A DNA stretch of 64,000 bases, taken from NCBI RefSeq assembly GCF_008639165.1, contig NZ_CP029197.1, forward strand, positions 7,196,001-7,260,000, written 5' to 3'. Under the pieces are notes generated by a model. That model was not told the DNA's origin. It did not search any database and saw nothing but the letters and a program-made list of their open reading frames with translations. Positions within the stretch are counted from its first letter, which is position 1; the number at the start of each line of letters is the position of its first letter. The position numbers and the translations under genes are program-made. Of this stretch, positions 48,268 to 55,823 are shown one piece after another. Origin of the DNA: Streptomyces venezuelae ATCC 10712. Its GTDB lineage: Bacteria > Actinomycetota > Actinomycetes > Streptomycetales > Streptomycetaceae.

Positions 48268-48914
48268 TCGCTGATCAGGGGTGACTGGGGGAAGGCACGC
48301 TCGACGAAGGACGCGATGTGCTCGTGGACCGCGCGGCCGACGCCTTCGACGTCGCCGGCGGCGGCGAGCCGCAGGATCTCCTGGTGCTCGGCGGCCTCGC
48401 GCTCCCAGGAGGGGACGGCCGCCCAGGCGACGGTGGAGACCAGCGCGGCCTGGTCGCGGACCTCGTCGAGCATCCGGCCGAGCAGCGGGTTGCCGCAGGG
48501 CAGGTAGAGCGCCCGGTGGAACGCCCGGTTGGCCAGGGACCGTTCGGCCGGGTCCTCGGCCCCGGCGGCCCGCTCCAGTGCCTCCCGCGCCTCGTCGAGC
48601 GGGGCGCCGGACGCGACGGCGCGGCGCACCGCCTCGGGCTCCAGGAGGAGGCGTACGTCGTAGACGGCGCGGGCCATGTCGGCGTCGACCATCCGGACGG
48701 TGACGCCCTTGTACTGGTTCATCACCACGAGCCCGCTGCCCGCGAGGGTCTTGAGCGCCTCGCGGACCGGGGTCTTGGACACCCCGAAGCGCGCGGCGAG
48801 TTCGGCCTCGACGAGTGCCTGGCCGGGTCTGAGCCCTCCGGTGAGGATGTCGTGCTTGATCGCTTCGAGCACGTACTGGGTGCGGGAGGGGATGGGGCTG
48901 GGGGCGAAGGCCAT
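48264..48914 (-). CDS. GntR-family (FCD type) transcriptional regulator
   Basis: A 216-residue regulator. The winged HTH lies at residues 10-75 (LRPGQALVEAELAARFGVSKTPVREALKTL) and an all-helical FCD ligand domain follows at about 85-205, with metal-binding Asp/His candidates in YDVRLLLEP and AFHRALY. FCD regulators often sense organic or sugar acids. It is the first gene of the GntR-DHDPS-IlvD set, so it probably controls that set and responds to a pathway acid. A TCATATATGA palindrome lies about 31 bp upstream of its start. Confidence 0.9.
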   Translation of the reverse strand: MAFAPSPIPSRTQYVLEAIKHDILTGGLRPGQALVEAELAARFGVSKTPVREALKTLAGSGLVVMNQYKGVTVRMVDADMARAVYDVRLLLEPEAVRRAVASGAPLDEAREALERAAGAEDPAERSLANRAFHRALYLPCGNPLLGRMLDEVRDQAALVSTVAWAAVPSWEREAAEHQEILRLAAAGDVEGVGRAVHEHIASFVERAFPQSPLISE

Positions 48915-48944
48915 GGAGCACTCTCAGATCTCGTGTATCGCGTC

Positions 48945-48954
48945 TCATATATGA
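48945..48954. promoter_or_regulatory. TCATATATGA palindrome, candidate GntR operator
   Basis: A perfect AT-rich 10-bp palindrome in an otherwise GC-rich 250-bp gap between the divergent GntR and GH31 genes. It may also overlap the -10 of either promoter. Confidence 0.5.
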
Positions 48955-49011
48955 CGTACGAAGTGCAACGGGCATGAAGCTAAGGGGGCGTTCGTGTTTC
49001 GTCAATGGTTC

Positions 49012-49025
49012 GCGCAAACGCTTTC
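49012..49025. promoter_or_regulatory. GCAAACGCTTTC-type LacI operator candidate upstream of GH31
   Basis: GCGCAAACGCTTTC, 140 bp before the GH31 ATG, has the AAANNNTTT outline of LacI-family operators but is not the exact TCGAAGCGCTTCGA motif. Confidence 0.35.
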
Positions 49026-49164
49026 TACGGCGCCGTCGCCGGGTGGTCACCGCCAGGGTGATCCGGTCGCGGGGGTGGTTCGCGGTTTTGTTTTCTGGGA
49101 TAACTATTGAGGGCCCGGTGCGGCCCCCGCGGGCCGAGCCCCCTCCCCACCCCCAAGGACCAGC

Positions 49165-51435
49165 ATGAAGTTCACCGACGGCTTCTGGCTGATGCGCGAG
49201 GGCGTCCACGCCTCGTACGCCACCGAAGTCCGCGACCTGCGCCCGGAAGCCGACCGCTTCACCGCGTACGCCTCCGTCAAGCGGGTGGAGAACCGTGGCG
49301 ACACCCTGAACTCGGCCCTCCTGACCGTGGAGTGCCACGCCCCCGCCGAGGGCGTCATCGGGGTGCGCGTCACCCACCACGCCGGAAGGGCCCACCGGGG
49401 ACCGGACTTCACGCTCGACGCCCCGGAACCCGGCGCCGGCACGGTCCGCCTCGACGGCCCCCTCGTCGAACTCGCCTCGGGACCGCTCCGGCTCTACCTC
49501 GACCGCTCGGCGCCCTGGACCCTGGAGTTCCGCGACGCCGGAGGCCGCACCCTCACGGAGGCCGGCCGGAAGGGCACCGCGTTCGTCACCACCCCCGACG
49601 GCGCCCACCACATGGCCGTCCAGCTCGCCCTCGGCGTCGGCGAGCAGATCTACGGCCTTGGCGAGCGCTTCACCCCCTTCGTGAAGAACGGCCAGAGCGT
49701 CGACATCTGGCAGGCCGACGGCGGCACCAGCAGCGAACAGGCCTACAAGAACGTGCCGTTCTACCTCTCCTCGCGCGGCTACGGCGTCTTCGTCAACCAC
49801 CCGGGCCGGGTCTCCTTCGAGGTCGGCTCGGAGGCCGTCGGCCAGGTCCAGTTCAGCGTCGAGGACCAGACCGTCGAGTACTTCGTCGTCGCGGGCCCGA
49901 CACCCAAGGACGTCCTCGCCCGCTACACCGCGCTCACCGGCCGCCCCGCCCTGCCGCCGCCCTGGTCCTTCGGCCTCTGGCTGACCACCTCCTTCACCAC
50001 CCCGTACGACGAGGCGACCGTCACCTCCTTCGTCGACGGCATGGCCGAGCGGGACATCCCGCTCTCCGTCTTCCACTTCGACTGCTTCTGGATGCGCGAG
50101 TACCAGTGGTCGGACTTCCGCTGGGACCCCGGGACCTTCCCCGACCCCGAGGGCATGCTCGCCCGGCTCAAGGCCCGCGGCCTGCACGTCGGCCTGTGGA
50201 TCAACCCGTACATCGCCCAGAAGTCCCCCCTCTTCGAGGAGGCCAGGGAGCGCGGCCACCTCCTCCTGCGGCCCTGCGGCGACGTCTGGCAGTGGGACCT
50301 GTGGCAGCCCGGCATGGCCCTCGTCGACTTCACCAGCGCCGAGGCCAGGGCCTGGTACCAGGACCGGTTGCGGCCGCTGCTCGCCCAGGGCGTCGACTGC
50401 TTCAAGACCGACTTCGGGGAGCGCGTCCCCACCGACGTCGTCTGGCACGACGGCTCGGACCCCGAGCGGATGCACAACTACTACGCCCAGCTCTACAACC
50501 GGACCGTCTTCGACCTCCTGGAGAAGGAGCGCGGCACCGGCGAGGCCGTGCTCTTCGCCCGCTCCGCAACCGCCGGCGGCCAGCGGTTCCCCGTCCACTG
50601 GGGCGGCGACTGCTGGGCCTCCTTCGAGGCCATGGCCGAGTCCCTGCGCGGCGGCCTCTCGCTCTCGCTGAGCGGCTTCGGCTTCTGGAGCCACGACATC
50701 GGGGGCTTCGAGGGCACGCCCGAGCCGGAGGTCTTCACGCGCTGGCTCGCCTTTGGGCTGCTCTCCTCGCACAGCAGGCTGCACGGCAGCGACTCGTACC
50801 GGGTGCCGTGGGAGTTCGGCGAGGAGGCCGTGCGGGTCGCCCGCCGCTTCACCCGCCTCAAGCACCGGCTGATGCCGTACCTGTACGGGGCGGCCGTCGA
50901 GGCCCACCGGACCGGGGTGCCCGTGATGCGGCCGATGCTCCTGGAGTTCCCCGACGACCCGGCCTGCCGGACCCTCGACCGGCAGTACATGCTCGGACCC
51001 GACCTCCTGGTGGCGCCGGTCATGACCGCCGGCGGCGAGGTCGAGGTGTACCTCCCGGCGGGCGACTGGACCCACCTCCTGACGGGCGAGACCGTCACCG
51101 GCCCCGGCTGGCGCCGCGAGACCCACGCCCTCGACAGCCTCCCGCTGTACGTACGCCCCGGCGCCGTCCTCCCCCTCGGCGCCGACGCCTCCCGCCCGGA
51201 CGGCGACTGGGCGGACGGCCTGACGCTGCTGGTGGCCCCGGGCGGCGCGGCCGGCACGACGACCACGGTCACCGTCCCGGAACACGCGGGCGCGACGGCC
51301 GCGGTCTACGAGGTGACCCGCACGCCGGAGGGCCCGAAGGCGACCGCGACCGGCACGGAACGGCCGTACACGGTCCGGGTCCTGGGGCCGGACGCGGGCT
51401 CCGCGGCCCGGGTCCTCGGCCCGGACGCGGGGTGA
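49165..51435 (+). CDS. Alpha-xylosidase, GH31 (YicI type)
   Basis: A 756-residue cytoplasmic enzyme (no signal peptide) that releases non-reducing-end alpha-xylose from xyloglucan oligosaccharides or isoprimeverose. The nucleophile Asp is in CFKTDFGER near residue 415, the YicI-type KTDFGE signature, and the acid/base Asp in WGGDCWASF near 480. GLGERFTPFVKNGQ and SHDIGGFEGTPEPE also fit. The C-terminus ends with a duplicated RVLGPDAG segment. GH3, GH42 and GH95 enzymes encoded downstream make xyloglucan the most economical substrate (inference). Confidence 0.92.
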   Translation: MKFTDGFWLMREGVHASYATEVRDLRPEADRFTAYASVKRVENRGDTLNSALLTVECHAPAEGVIGVRVTHHAGRAHRGPDFTLDAPEPGAGTVRLDGPLVELASGPLRLYLDRSAPWTLEFRDAGGRTLTEAGRKGTAFVTTPDGAHHMAVQLALGVGEQIYGLGERFTPFVKNGQSVDIWQADGGTSSEQAYKNVPFYLSSRGYGVFVNHPGRVSFEVGSEAVGQVQFSVEDQTVEYFVVAGPTPKDVLARYTALTGRPALPPPWSFGLWLTTSFTTPYDEATVTSFVDGMAERDIPLSVFHFDCFWMREYQWSDFRWDPGTFPDPEGMLARLKARGLHVGLWINPYIAQKSPLFEEARERGHLLLRPCGDVWQWDLWQPGMALVDFTSAEARAWYQDRLRPLLAQGVDCFKTDFGERVPTDVVWHDGSDPERMHNYYAQLYNRTVFDLLEKERGTGEAVLFARSATAGGQRFPVHWGGDCWASFEAMAESLRGGLSLSLSGFGFWSHDIGGFEGTPEPEVFTRWLAFGLLSSHSRLHGSDSYRVPWEFGEEAVRVARRFTRLKHRLMPYLYGAAVEAHRTGVPVMRPMLLEFPDDPACRTLDRQYMLGPDLLVAPVMTAGGEVEVYLPAGDWTHLLTGETVTGPGWRRETHALDSLPLYVRPGAVLPLGADASRPDGDWADGLTLLVAPGGAAGTTTTVTVPEHAGATAAVYEVTRTPEGPKATATGTERPYTVRVLGPDAGSAARVLGPDAG

Positions 51436-51491
51436 TCCGGCAGGTTCCCGCGGTGGCCGCGGGGTGATCGCCGCGGCGTAGGGTCAGGGCC

Positions 51492-51951
51492 ATGACGACG
51501 CATCCCACGGTACGCGAGCCCGCACAGCGCAAGAAGGACGTCCTCGCCCGCCTGGAGCGGGAGGTGGACATCTGGGTTGGCCTCCGCGAGCGCCGACGCC
51601 CGCCCGTACCTCGTCCCGCTGGCCTTTTATTGGGACGGCGCGGACATCTGGCTGTGCACCCGGCTGACGAACCCCACCGGCCGCAACCTCGCCGCATCCG
51701 GCCGGACCCGGCTGGCGCTCGGGCACACCCGGGACGTGGTGCTGCTCGACGGCGAGGTGACGACCCTCGCCGTCGACGCGGTCCCGACGGAGGCGATCGA
51801 GGGCTTCGCCGCGAAGTGCGGCTGGGACCCCCGGAATTCGGGCCCCGCGTACGTCTGGTTCCGGGTCCGTCCCACCGACGTGGAGGCCTGGCTGGAGGAG
51901 CCCGAAATGGCCGGCCGCCACCTGATGCGGGACGGCGTCTGGCTGGTCTGA
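51492..51951 (+). pseudogene. Pyridoxamine 5'-phosphate oxidase-like protein, frameshifted
   Basis: Codons 1-28 (RKKDVLARLEREVDIWV) and a second frame from 51577 (ASASADARPYLVPLAFYWDG, RNLAASGRTRLALGHTRDVV) are the two parts of one split-barrel flavin or F420 enzyme of about 150 residues. An extra base in GGGTTGGCC (51574-51582) breaks the frame; removing one T restores it exactly. A TTG at 51577 could start a 124-residue product without the first strand. It may be a real pseudogene or a sequencing error. It is unrelated to the sugar genes. Confidence 0.8.
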
Positions 51952-51985
51952 GCCCGCCCTCGGGCGGGCCCGGCCGCGCCCCGGG

Positions 51986-52516
51986 TCAGCGGTAGTCGTC
52001 CGGGTGGCCCTGCATCCACGTGTTGATGAAGTCGCGGGTGCCGATGAGCAGTTTCTCGTGCTTCTTCAGGTTCTCGTAGGAACTGTCCCCGGCCAGCGTC
52101 TTGTTGAGCTCGGCCATCTTCTGGATCGGCTCGGGGAAGTGGCCGGGCCCCTTGGGGTCGGCCTTCATCGCCCCGTCGAGTTCCTGGAGTTCCTTGTGGA
52201 CGCGGCCGAGGAAGTAGGCGCAGTCCTGCGCGCAGGAGTCGTAGAGCGTGGCCTGGAGGGTGGCGAAGGCGTCACGGACCTTCTCGCCGGAGGAGGGGGC
52301 GAGGTCGGACGGAGTGGCGGCGGTGTCCGCCTCGGGCGGAGCGGTGGGCTCGGCCGTGGTGGCCGCCGGCTCGGACGCCCCGGGCGTCGCCGTCGCCGTG
52401 GCCCCCGGGCCCGCCGCCGAACGGTCGGGCTCGGGGGTCGTCCCGCAGGAGACGGTCAGGGCCGCCAGGGCGGCGGCGACCAGTGCGGCGCGTCGTAGGG
52501 ACGTCTTGGCAATCAT
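51986..52516 (-). CDS. Putative lipoprotein of unknown function
   Basis: A 176-residue protein with a lipoprotein signal, lipobox LTVSC (Cys24), and a low-complexity Ala/Thr/Pro/Glu spacer (about 25-75). A compact helical domain follows with a CAQDC motif near residue 96 (DSCAQDCAYFLGRVHKELQ), perhaps a disulfide. I recognise no family. It is monocistronic, between the PNPOx remnant and the GH3 gene. Confidence 0.7.
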   Translation of the reverse strand: MIAKTSLRRAALVAAALAALTVSCGTTPEPDRSAAGPGATATATPGASEPAATTAEPTAPPEADTAATPSDLAPSSGEKVRDAFATLQATLYDSCAQDCAYFLGRVHKELQELDGAMKADPKGPGHFPEPIQKMAELNKTLAGDSSYENLKKHEKLLIGTRDFINTWMQGHPDDYR

Positions 52517-52593
52517 GTGGAGCCCTCCCCGGTTTTATGTACCGGTGACCCTATCCGGCGCGTCGCCCAGGATTTGGCACCGGTCGGCGGACC

Positions 52594-55467
52594 TCAGCCG
52601 GAGCAGGCGACGTGCGCCAGCCGTACCCGCCCGCGCAGCTCGACGCGGAGGTCCGTCACACCTCGGACGCGGCAGGCCACCGCCACGGTGGCGTAGGCGT
52701 ACGGGCCGTCCGTCGGCCCCACGACGACACCGGCCAGGGTCGTCCCGTCGGCCGCGAAGAACGTCACCTCGCCCGTCCCCGAGGCCGTCACCGCGATCTC
52801 CGCGACGCCGTCGCCGAAGTCGCACGCGCGGTAGAGCAGGACGCCGGGCACGCCCGGGTCCGCCGGGGTCACCGCGTCGCCCGAGGTCTTCGCGCGGTCC
52901 ACCAGCACCGTGCCGGACTGCTCGTCGTAGTCGGCCGCTGACAGGCCCGCCGTCAGGACCGGGCGCGGGCCCGGTGCCTCACCCGCCACCTCGACGCGGA
53001 CCGTGCGGCGGACGTCGGCGCTGGACGCTCCCGCCTGCAGCTCGTACGCGCCCGGCTCCACCGTCCACCGGCCGTGGGCCACGTCCCAGTGTCCGAGCGC
53101 CGCCGTCGGCGCCTCGAAGGCGAGGGAGACGGACGCGCCCGGCGCGAGGGACACCCGCTCGTGGGCGACCAGCTCGCGGTGCGGGCGCGGCACGGTCGGC
53201 GCCACCGCGCGCGCGTACACCTGGACGACCTCGTCGGAGGCGACGGCGCCGGTGTTCGTCACCGTGCAGGAGATCCGTACCGTCTCCCCGTCCACGGCCG
53301 CCGTCAGCTCCTCGTACCCGAACGTCGTGTACGACAGGCCGTGCCCGAACGGGAACAGCGGCGTGCCGTCGAAGTACAGATAGGTCTGCCGGCCGCCGAT
53401 GACGTCGTAGTCGAGGAGGTCGGGCAGGTCCTCGTCGGCCGCGTACCAGGTCTGCGGGAGCCGGCCCGCCGGGGAGACGTCGCCGGCCAGGACCCGGGCG
53501 AGCGCCGTGCCCGCCGCCTGCCCGCCGTGCGCGGTCCAGAGCAGCGCCGGGAGCGTGGCGGCCGCCGCCGGGACCGCGTACGGGTAGGAGGACACGAGGA
53601 CCAGGACGGTCCGCGGGTTCGCCGCGTGCGCGGCCCGCCAGAGCCGCTCCTGGTGGGCGGGGAGCGCGAGCGTCGTCCGGTCCTCGGTCTCCCGGCCGTT
53701 GATGTGCGGGTCGTTCCCGGCCACGACGACCACGGTGTCCGCCCCCGCGGCGGCCCGCGCGACCGCCTCCTCGCCCCGCTCGACCACCTCCACCGTGAAG
53801 ACGTCGGCGGATTCCCGGCCGGCGGCAACCTTCACGCCCTCGGCGGCGACAGAGACGTAGCCACCCGTACCGAGGTGCAGAAGGAGGTGCCCGTTCCCAT
53901 GGTCCTCACGGGCTTCCAGCCGGAAGGTCTCCTGGACGACCCAGCCGCCGGGCTGGTCCGCCGAGGCGCGGACGAACCCGTCCCCGGCGACCGACAGGTA
54001 GCGGCCGTCGGGGGCGCGCAGGGTCAGCACCCCGTCGCCCCGGTCGACGAGGGCAAGTTCCGAGCCCTCGGCGTCGGCGGTCAGCGGCGGAAGGTCCGTA
54101 CGGCCCGCGAGCAGAGCCGGGTCGAGCGCGCCCTCCGCACCCCGCGCGGCGCCGGCCGCGCCGGGGCTCTCCGGCACCCGCAGCAGCGCCCCGGACGCGG
54201 TTCGCAGCCGGACCCGGTCCACGCCCTCGGCGAAGGTCACGCGGTCCGCGCCGAACCGCTCGCGCACCCCGTCCAGCGGCGAGGAGCGGTGGATCAGGGA
54301 ACCGCTGTACCAGTCCAGCATGCAGGCGTCGCCGAGCAGCCCGACCACCGCGATCCGCCGCCCGTCGGCCGCGAGGGGCAGCAGTGGCCGTTCGCCCGGT
54401 TCCGGGGGCTCGTTGCGCAGCAGGACCACCGCCGCCTCCGCCGCCTCGCGGGCCAGCTCCCGGTGCTCGGGCGTGTCGAACCGGTCCTCCGCCGCGTACG
54501 GGCCGAGGTCCGGGTCGAACTCGCCGAGCAGGCACCGTACGGTCAGCTGGCGCCGCACCGCCCGGTCCACGTCCTCCCGGTCGATCAGCCCCGCCTCCAG
54601 GGCGCCGCGCAGCCGCCCCAGGATCACCGAGGCGTCCGTGCCGTGGTCGGTGAAGGAGTCGACCCCGGCCCGCAGCGCGGCCGCCACCGCCTCCTCGTGC
54701 GACCCGAAGTACCCCTGCGAGTCCGCCAGGTTGGACGGCGCGCCCGCGTCCGAGCAGACCAGCAGCTCCTGGTCCGTCCAGGTGCGCAGCTGCTCCTCCA
54801 GATACGGGGAGAGGTGGTTCGGGCGGCCGTTGACCAGGTTGTACGCGGGCATCACCCCGGCCACCGCGCCCGCCTCCACCGGACCGCGGAAGGCCCGCAG
54901 GTCGTACTCGTGCAGCACCCGGGGGCGTACGGACGCCGAGGAGGTGTCCCGCGCCGTCTCGTTGTTGTGCGCCAGCCAGTGCTTGAGGACGGGCGCGGTG
55001 CGCCAGTGGACCGGATGGTCGCCGCGCAGCCCCCGGGTGAACGCGGTGGCGATCGCGGCGGTCAGCGCCGGGTCCTCCGCGTACCCCTCCTCGCCGCGCC
55101 CCCAGAGCGGGTTGCGCAGCAGGTTCACCGTCGGCGCCCACACGTTGAGGCCGACCCGGTCGTCCTTGGCGCGCATGGCGCGCGCCTCGCGGGAGACCGC
55201 CTCGCCGACCCTGCGCACCAGCTCCGGGTGCCAGGTGGCGCCCAGGCCCACGGACTGCGGGAACACGGTCGCAGGTCCCATCCAGGCGACTCCGTGCAGG
55301 GCCTCCTGTCCGGTGCGGAAGGGGGCCAGGCCGAGGCGTTCGATCCCGGGGGTGAACTGGTGGAGGAGTGCGAGCCGTTCGTCGGCGGTGAGCCGGTCGA
55401 GCAGATCGTCGACACGGCGGGCCACGGGGAGCGCCGGGTCACGGAAGGGCGGCCGGTGTGCGGTCAC
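52594..55467 (-). CDS. GH3 beta-glycosidase with inserted trefoil-like domain
   Basis: A 957-residue cytoplasmic GH3 enzyme. GH3 N-terminal barrel about 25-330, with the nucleophile Asp in LLVCSDAGAPSNL near residue 239 (SDAGA rather than the common SDW). The GH3 C-terminal domain is interrupted at about 415-555 by a fascin/beta-trefoil-like insert (LTLRAPDGRYLSVAGDGF, LHLGTGGYVSVAAEGV) and resumes at VVVVAGNDPHINGRETEDR. A fibronectin-III-like domain (about 720-810) and a C-terminal beta-sandwich (about 835-957, like a carbohydrate-binding module) follow. It is a beta-glucosidase or beta-xylosidase by family. It is divergent from the importer operon, with the TCGAAGCGCTTCGA operator 50 bp upstream. 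Confidence 0.87.
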   Translation of the reverse strand: MTAHRPPFRDPALPVARRVDDLLDRLTADERLALLHQFTPGIERLGLAPFRTGQEALHGVAWMGPATVFPQSVGLGATWHPELVRRVGEAVSREARAMRAKDDRVGLNVWAPTVNLLRNPLWGRGEEGYAEDPALTAAIATAFTRGLRGDHPVHWRTAPVLKHWLAHNNETARDTSSASVRPRVLHEYDLRAFRGPVEAGAVAGVMPAYNLVNGRPNHLSPYLEEQLRTWTDQELLVCSDAGAPSNLADSQGYFGSHEEAVAAALRAGVDSFTDHGTDASVILGRLRGALEAGLIDREDVDRAVRRQLTVRCLLGEFDPDLGPYAAEDRFDTPEHRELAREAAEAAVVLLRNEPPEPGERPLLPLAADGRRIAVVGLLGDACMLDWYSGSLIHRSSPLDGVRERFGADRVTFAEGVDRVRLRTASGALLRVPESPGAAGAARGAEGALDPALLAGRTDLPPLTADAEGSELALVDRGDGVLTLRAPDGRYLSVAGDGFVRASADQPGGWVVQETFRLEAREDHGNGHLLLHLGTGGYVSVAAEGVKVAAGRESADVFTVEVVERGEEAVARAAAGADTVVVVAGNDPHINGRETEDRTTLALPAHQERLWRAAHAANPRTVLVLVSSYPYAVPAAAATLPALLWTAHGGQAAGTALARVLAGDVSPAGRLPQTWYAADEDLPDLLDYDVIGGRQTYLYFDGTPLFPFGHGLSYTTFGYEELTAAVDGETVRISCTVTNTGAVASDEVVQVYARAVAPTVPRPHRELVAHERVSLAPGASVSLAFEAPTAALGHWDVAHGRWTVEPGAYELQAGASSADVRRTVRVEVAGEAPGPRPVLTAGLSAADYDEQSGTVLVDRAKTSGDAVTPADPGVPGVLLYRACDFGDGVAEIAVTASGTGEVTFFAADGTTLAGVVVGPTDGPYAYATVAVACRVRGVTDLRVELRGRVRLAHVACSG

Positions 55468-55516
55468 GTGCGAATCCCTTGGCGGAGAGGAGCGGTGGAG
55501 GGGGCAGGGCGAGCTT

Positions 55517-55530
55517 TCGAAGCGCTTCGA
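55517..55530. promoter_or_regulatory. TCGAAGCGCTTCGA operator of the GH3 gene
   Basis: Exact 14-bp palindrome, 50 bp upstream of the GH3 start, identical to the copies at 19321 and 55688. Confidence 0.75.
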
Positions 55531-55648
55531 TGCTCCGGTCGCGAGGAGCGGGTGTCAAGCCGTGGGCCGCGGCCATCTCCCTTGCGTGCGAGCGGACTTG
55601 AGGCGGCCCGAATCGCCGGGAAGTCGGCGAGATTCTCGGGACCGACTC

Positions 55649-55677
55649 TTGCCGCGCCTGTGACGTTCACTTAACCT
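55649..55677 (+). promoter_or_regulatory. Predicted promoter of the importer-GH42-GH95 operon
   Basis: TTGCCG (55649-55654), 17-base spacer, TAACCT (55672-55677). The operator starts 10 bases further downstream, around +1. Confidence 0.5.
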
Positions 55678-55687
55678 CGCAGCAACA

Positions 55688-55701
55688 TCGAAGCGCTTCG
55701 A
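55688..55701. promoter_or_regulatory. TCGAAGCGCTTCGA operator of the importer operon
   Basis: Exact 14-bp palindrome directly after the predicted promoter and 123 bp before the binding-protein start. Confidence 0.75.
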
Positions 55702-55823
55702 CTCGATCGATCGTCGGCAGCGCCCGGGCTATCGCCCCCGCCCGCTCCACCTCCACCACCGCAGCCGGCCGGCACCCCCGCGGTCGCCGGATGTCCTGGC
55801 GCGTGCCATGAAGGGTTGACGCA

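Larger units (their letters stand above)
55468..55823. promoter_or_regulatory. Divergent GH3-importer control region
   Basis: This 356-bp gap contains two exact TCGAAGCGCTTCGA palindromes (55517-55530, 55688-55701), one near each gene. On the minus strand a perfect TTGACA (55558-55553) lies upstream of the first, which would cover the -10/+1 of the GH3 promoter. On the plus strand TTGCCG-N17-TAACCT precedes the second. I see no gene here. Confidence 0.7.

Noticed and set aside
49107..51467. Very long alternate frames across GH31 and across most hydrolase genes
   Set aside because: They are Arg/Pro-rich second-frame shadows typical of Streptomyces DNA; the catalytic motifs lie in the annotated frames.
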